The notes below the pieces were generated by a model. That model was given only the letters and a program-made list of their open reading frames with translations. It searched no databases and was not told the origin of the DNA. 9,363 nucleotides of DNA from Deltaproteobacteria bacterium UBA2957 (GTDB lineage: Bacteria; Myxococcota_A; UBA796), in contig DEBL01000046.1 of NCBI GenBank assembly GCA_002348535.1, forward strand, positions 1 to 9,363, written 5' to 3'. Shown here piece after piece: positions 7,353 through 9,363 of the stretch; position 1 is the first letter of the stretch, and each line of letters starts with the position of its first letter. Both the position numbers and the translations under genes were made by a program.

Positions 7353-8048
7353 TCAAGCATCTCGGTCTCGCAGTCCGTACAGGACCGATTGTGCTTCGCG
7401 CTCATCTCGCAGCGATGCATCTTCGGCCGCGGCGTTTACGATTCGCTTCGCTGCGGTTGCTGCCCGAGGGTTGGCTAGGATTCGCTGGGCCCATCGCTCC
7501 GCAGCGTCTCCCGGTAAATCGGCCGAGAGGTGCCCAAGCCCAAGCTGGGCCGCACGCTCAGCGCCGATCGATTCGCCACCGAGGATGACCTGTTTTGCAA
7601 CGGATGCGCCAAGCAGCGACGCGAGGCGCGTGGATCCTCCGGCTGCCGGAATGATTCCGAGTTCGACCTCTGGCAGCCGAAAGATTGCCCCCGGCCCGAT
7701 GACACGAAGGTCGCACGCGAGGGCAAGTTCGAAGCCTCCAGCCACTGCAGCCCCGTTGATCACGGCGATGCTCACCACTGGGCTCCGAGCGATTTCGGTG
7801 AACACAGCTTGACTGAGCAGGTTCCGGGCGTCTTCAGGGGTTGCATCCCTCATTTGGTCGAGGTCGGCCCCTGCACAAAATACAGTTGGGTGGGACGATT
7901 CGATGATCACCACAGGTGCCTGTTCGGATAGGGTTCGAAAGACCGCCTGGAGGTCGTGCAGGTGGGCTTGGTCGTACGCGTTGGCTTTTGTGGGTCGGTC
8001 CAGCAGGATCCGACCAATGCCGCCAATGATTTTTGATTGAATCGCCAT
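7353..8048 (-). CDS. Enoyl-CoA hydratase/isomerase (DpgD-like)
   Basis: The 231-residue protein is a canonical crotonase. It has RPTKANAYDQ near 18-27, first oxyanion loop VFCAGADLDQM at 56-66, second loop NGAAVAGGFELALACDLRV at 98-116 and LPEVELGIIPAAGGSTRL at 125-142. Both hydratase glutamates are present (Glu107 and Glu127), so it should be catalytically competent for water addition or removal on an acyl-CoA. The ATG is preceded by GAGGG about four bases away. In glycopeptide clusters DpgD is a crotonase that, with DpgB, speeds DpgA product formation by dehydration. Placement upstream of a DpgA homologue on the same strand makes that role plausible here, but an ordinary beta-oxidation hydratase cannot be excluded from sequence alone. 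A gap of 152-191 bases, depending on the synthase start, separates it from the synthase gene, so a second promoter for the downstream genes is possible. Confidence 0.9.
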   Translation of the reverse strand: MAIQSKIIGGIGRILLDRPTKANAYDQAHLHDLQAVFRTLSEQAPVVIIESSHPTVFCAGADLDQMRDATPEDARNLLSQAVFTEIARSPVVSIAVINGAAVAGGFELALACDLRVIGPGAIFRLPEVELGIIPAAGGSTRLASLLGASVAKQVILGGESIGAERAAQLGLGHLSADLPGDAAERWAQRILANPRAATAAKRIVNAAAEDASLRDEREAQSVLYGLRDRDA

Positions 8049-8089
8049 GAACCCTCGTCGAATGACGTTTAAGAGAGCATACTTTGTAC

Positions 8090-8809
8090 ATGGAGCTGCG
8101 TGAACAACTCGTGCATGATGCGGAAGAGGATTGTCCCTACTTGGACAACCAAGTTGCGCGCATGCCCCTCCGTTGGCAGATGCGCAAGCTCAGTGGGGAA
8201 GAGCTGGATGCCGCTCTCGCCACGGGCGATCGGCGGGTGGGGCGGATGTTGTACCGAACGAGTTGCCCGTCGTGCGTGGCGTGCGAGCCCCTCCGGGTCC
8301 GCGTGCAAGAATTCAAGCCCAGCAAGTCTCAGCGAAGGGTGTGGAACAAGAACCAAGACATCAAGGTCACCGTTGGTCCTGCTGTGTATTCCGAGGAACG
8401 GCTCGATCTGTACAATCGCCACAAGCTCGAACGTGGACTGTCGCGCGATGGCAAGGCGATGACGCCGCAGGGATACGAGGGATGGTTCTTGCGGAGTTGT
8501 GTGCAGACCGTGGAGATGTGTTTTGAACTTGACGGTCGATTGGTCGCCATCAGCATTGTGGATGTTGGTGCCCGTGATTCTTCGAGCGTCTACCACTTCT
8601 TTGACCCCGATGTTGCGGACCGTTCCATGGGAACGTTCTCCGCGCTCGTCGAGTTGGCTTGGAGCCGTAGTCGCGGCGGTCGGTACCACTACCTTGGACT
8701 CTATGTCGGGGGATGCAGTCGCCTAAACTACAAAGACCGGTTCAGACCCAATGAGCGTGCCATTGACGGGCGCTGGGTGAACCCCGAGGAGGAGCCTTCC
8801 AGTGAGTGA
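8090..8809 (+). CDS. bpt: Bpt-type leucyl/arginyl-tRNA-protein transferase (N-degron pathway)
   Basis: Bpt enzymes move leucine from Leu-tRNA onto proteins starting with Asp or Glu, marking them for ClpS/ClpAP degradation in the cytosol. The 239-residue sequence carries the family's hallmarks: CPYL at 15-18, then SCPSCVAC at 58-65 in the context MLYRTSCPSCVACEPLRVRV, then SKSQRRVWNKN. In the C-terminal GNAT-like half are IVDVGARDSSSVYHFFDP, SMGTFSALVELAW and YLGLYVGGCSRLNYKDRF. Four cysteines (15, 59, 62, 65) are arranged as in the N-terminal cysteine motif of eukaryotic ATE1. The start could be ATG 8090 or TTG 8084. TTG has AAGAGAG six bases upstream, while ATG is the commoner codon; the difference is two residues. 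The gene is divergent from the polyketide block, and only 41 bases separate the two starts. Its last eight bases overlap the next gene. Length and motifs suggest an intact enzyme. Confidence 0.94.
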   Translation: MELREQLVHDAEEDCPYLDNQVARMPLRWQMRKLSGEELDAALATGDRRVGRMLYRTSCPSCVACEPLRVRVQEFKPSKSQRRVWNKNQDIKVTVGPAVYSEERLDLYNRHKLERGLSRDGKAMTPQGYEGWFLRSCVQTVEMCFELDGRLVAISIVDVGARDSSSVYHFFDPDVADRSMGTFSALVELAWSRSRGGRYHYLGLYVGGCSRLNYKDRFRPNERAIDGRWVNPEEEPSSE

Positions 8810-9092
8810 GCGCCGTCCTCCGTGTGCGGGTCTGTGGAACACGCCGATGATTCAGGTCAACGGCGACGTCACGACGTGCTGCCTAGACGAACACCTCGAG
8901 AACAAGATTGGGAACACCCGGGAGCAGCCGCTGTCGGAAATCTGGAACGGCGCGACTATGCAGGAATGGCGCCTCGCGCAGGTCGAAGGGCGATTCGAAG
9001 ACTCGGGCCCCCTTTGTACTCGGTGCAACTGGAAGTCGGCAGGGGCGTACCCGCCCGACAAGGTTGCAGCGTGGCTAAAGAAGAAAGGTTAG
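8802..9092 (+). CDS. Small SPASM-only iron-sulfur protein
   Basis: This 96-residue protein begins at a GTG inside the end of bpt, with a strong GAGGAGGA ribosome binding site about eight bases upstream. The next methionine (16) would lose Cys8. It reads as the SPASM auxiliary-cluster domain seen at the C-terminus of radical SAM peptide maturases. Cys8 is followed by a strand LWNTPMIQVNGDVTTCC with Cys26-Cys27, then IGNTREQPLSEIWNG (residues 36-50), then Cys72-x-x-Cys75. There is no CxxxCxxC radical SAM motif and no room for the barrel, so it cannot make radicals itself. The cysteine set could hold one 4Fe-4S cluster. The eight-base overlap with bpt suggests coupled translation and a shared task. 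It is either a stand-alone SPASM protein or a remnant of a larger maturase; the clean start and intact cysteines favour the former. Confidence 0.88.
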   Translation: MSERRPPCAGLWNTPMIQVNGDVTTCCLDEHLENKIGNTREQPLSEIWNGATMQEWRLAQVEGRFEDSGPLCTRCNWKSAGAYPPDKVAAWLKKKG

Positions 9093-9119
9093 GGCGCTGA
9101 TTCGATAGAGCCTCGGACA

Positions 9120-9363
9120 ATGACTCCTGCAATCACCACATCGAACCTTGGAAAAGTCTATCGCGTCGGATTCTTCATGCGGCGCGTCGAAGGACTGCGC
9201 GACCTCACCATGGAGGTCGGCCAAGGTGAAGCATTTGGGTTCATCGGACCCAACGGGGCCGGAAAGACCACTACCATCAAAATTTTGATGGGTCTGCACC
9301 GGTCGACAGCTGGTCATGCAGAACTGTACGGGCTCGATGTGAATGACCCGAGGGCGCGCGCTC
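9120..9363 (+). CDS. ABC transporter ATP-binding protein, NatA/CcmA-like (3'-truncated by window)
   Basis: An open frame runs from ATG 9120 to the end of the window, giving 81 codons without a stop. The translation begins MTPAITTSNLGKVYRVGFF. It carries Walker A GPNGAGKT at residues 43-50 within FGFIGPNGAGKTTTIKILMG, followed by the usual TAGHAELYG beta-strand region. This is the N-terminal third of an ABC ATPase of the ABC-2 export type. The Q-loop, signature and Walker B lie beyond the window. It starts 27 bases after the SPASM gene on the same strand with only a weak ribosome binding site, so it may belong to the bpt operon. Substrate unknown. Confidence 0.88.
   Translation, partial: MTPAITTSNLGKVYRVGFFMRRVEGLRDLTMEVGQGEAFGFIGPNGAGKTTTIKILMGLHRSTAGHAELYGLDVNDPRARA

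Noticed and set aside
8078..8083. CATACT as a -10 box for a leaderless bpt transcript
   Set aside because: It matches four of six consensus bases and has no -35 element at a normal distance.
1..9363. CRISPR arrays, tRNA or rRNA genes, insertion sequences, integrase or toxin-antitoxin genes
   Set aside because: No regularly spaced repeats, no RNA gene signatures, no transposase motifs and no flanking direct repeats were seen in reading both strands.

Overview
The window is a densely coded, moderately GC-rich piece of bacterial chromosome with nine protein genes, no RNA genes, no mobile elements and no gap of 300 bases without a gene. Several features fit a deltaproteobacterial or Myxococcota-like Gram-negative: an exported lipoprotein of a type I associate with that group, a TerB-FHA-ABC fusion exporter, a Bpt-type N-degron leucyltransferase, and a small DpgA-type polyketide cluster. 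This placement is inference from gene content, with no 16S or marker gene behind it.

Layout. (1) Positions 4-837, plus strand: a degenerate SAM-methyltransferase-like protein, possibly cut by the window edge. (2) Positions 917-4711, plus strand: a tight three-gene unit with gaps of 9 and 6 bases. It encodes a lipoprotein of unknown function, a secreted PPC-like beta-domain protein, and an 834-residue half-transporter that joins a TerB-like domain, an FHA domain, an ABCG-type ATPase and a six-helix membrane domain. (3) Positions 4708-8048, minus strand: an enoyl-CoA hydratase (DpgD-like), a DpgA-type type III polyketide synthase, a second and atypical crotonase (DpgB-like position), and a GNAT acetyltransferase. 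The last three are nearly contiguous or overlapping. (4) Positions 8090-9363, plus strand, divergent from the previous block: Bpt, a 96-residue SPASM-only iron-sulfur protein whose GTG start lies inside the end of bpt, and the first 81 codons of another ABC ATPase cut by the window end.

How the genes may work together. The minus-strand block probably makes 3,5-dihydroxyphenylacetyl-CoA or a close aromatic from malonyl-CoA, with the two crotonases helping dehydration and aromatisation. The DpgC oxygenase and the HpgT aminotransferase that would lead to dihydroxyphenylglycine are not in the window, so the product here is likely different and may be acylated by the GNAT. The plus-strand exporter unit looks like an envelope or lipid export system gated by phosphothreonine signalling, with two exported accessory proteins. 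The Bpt-SPASM pair links N-degron tagging to a probable iron-sulfur protein. I consider the DpgC-less polyketide cluster and the Bpt-SPASM overlap the most noteworthy parts.
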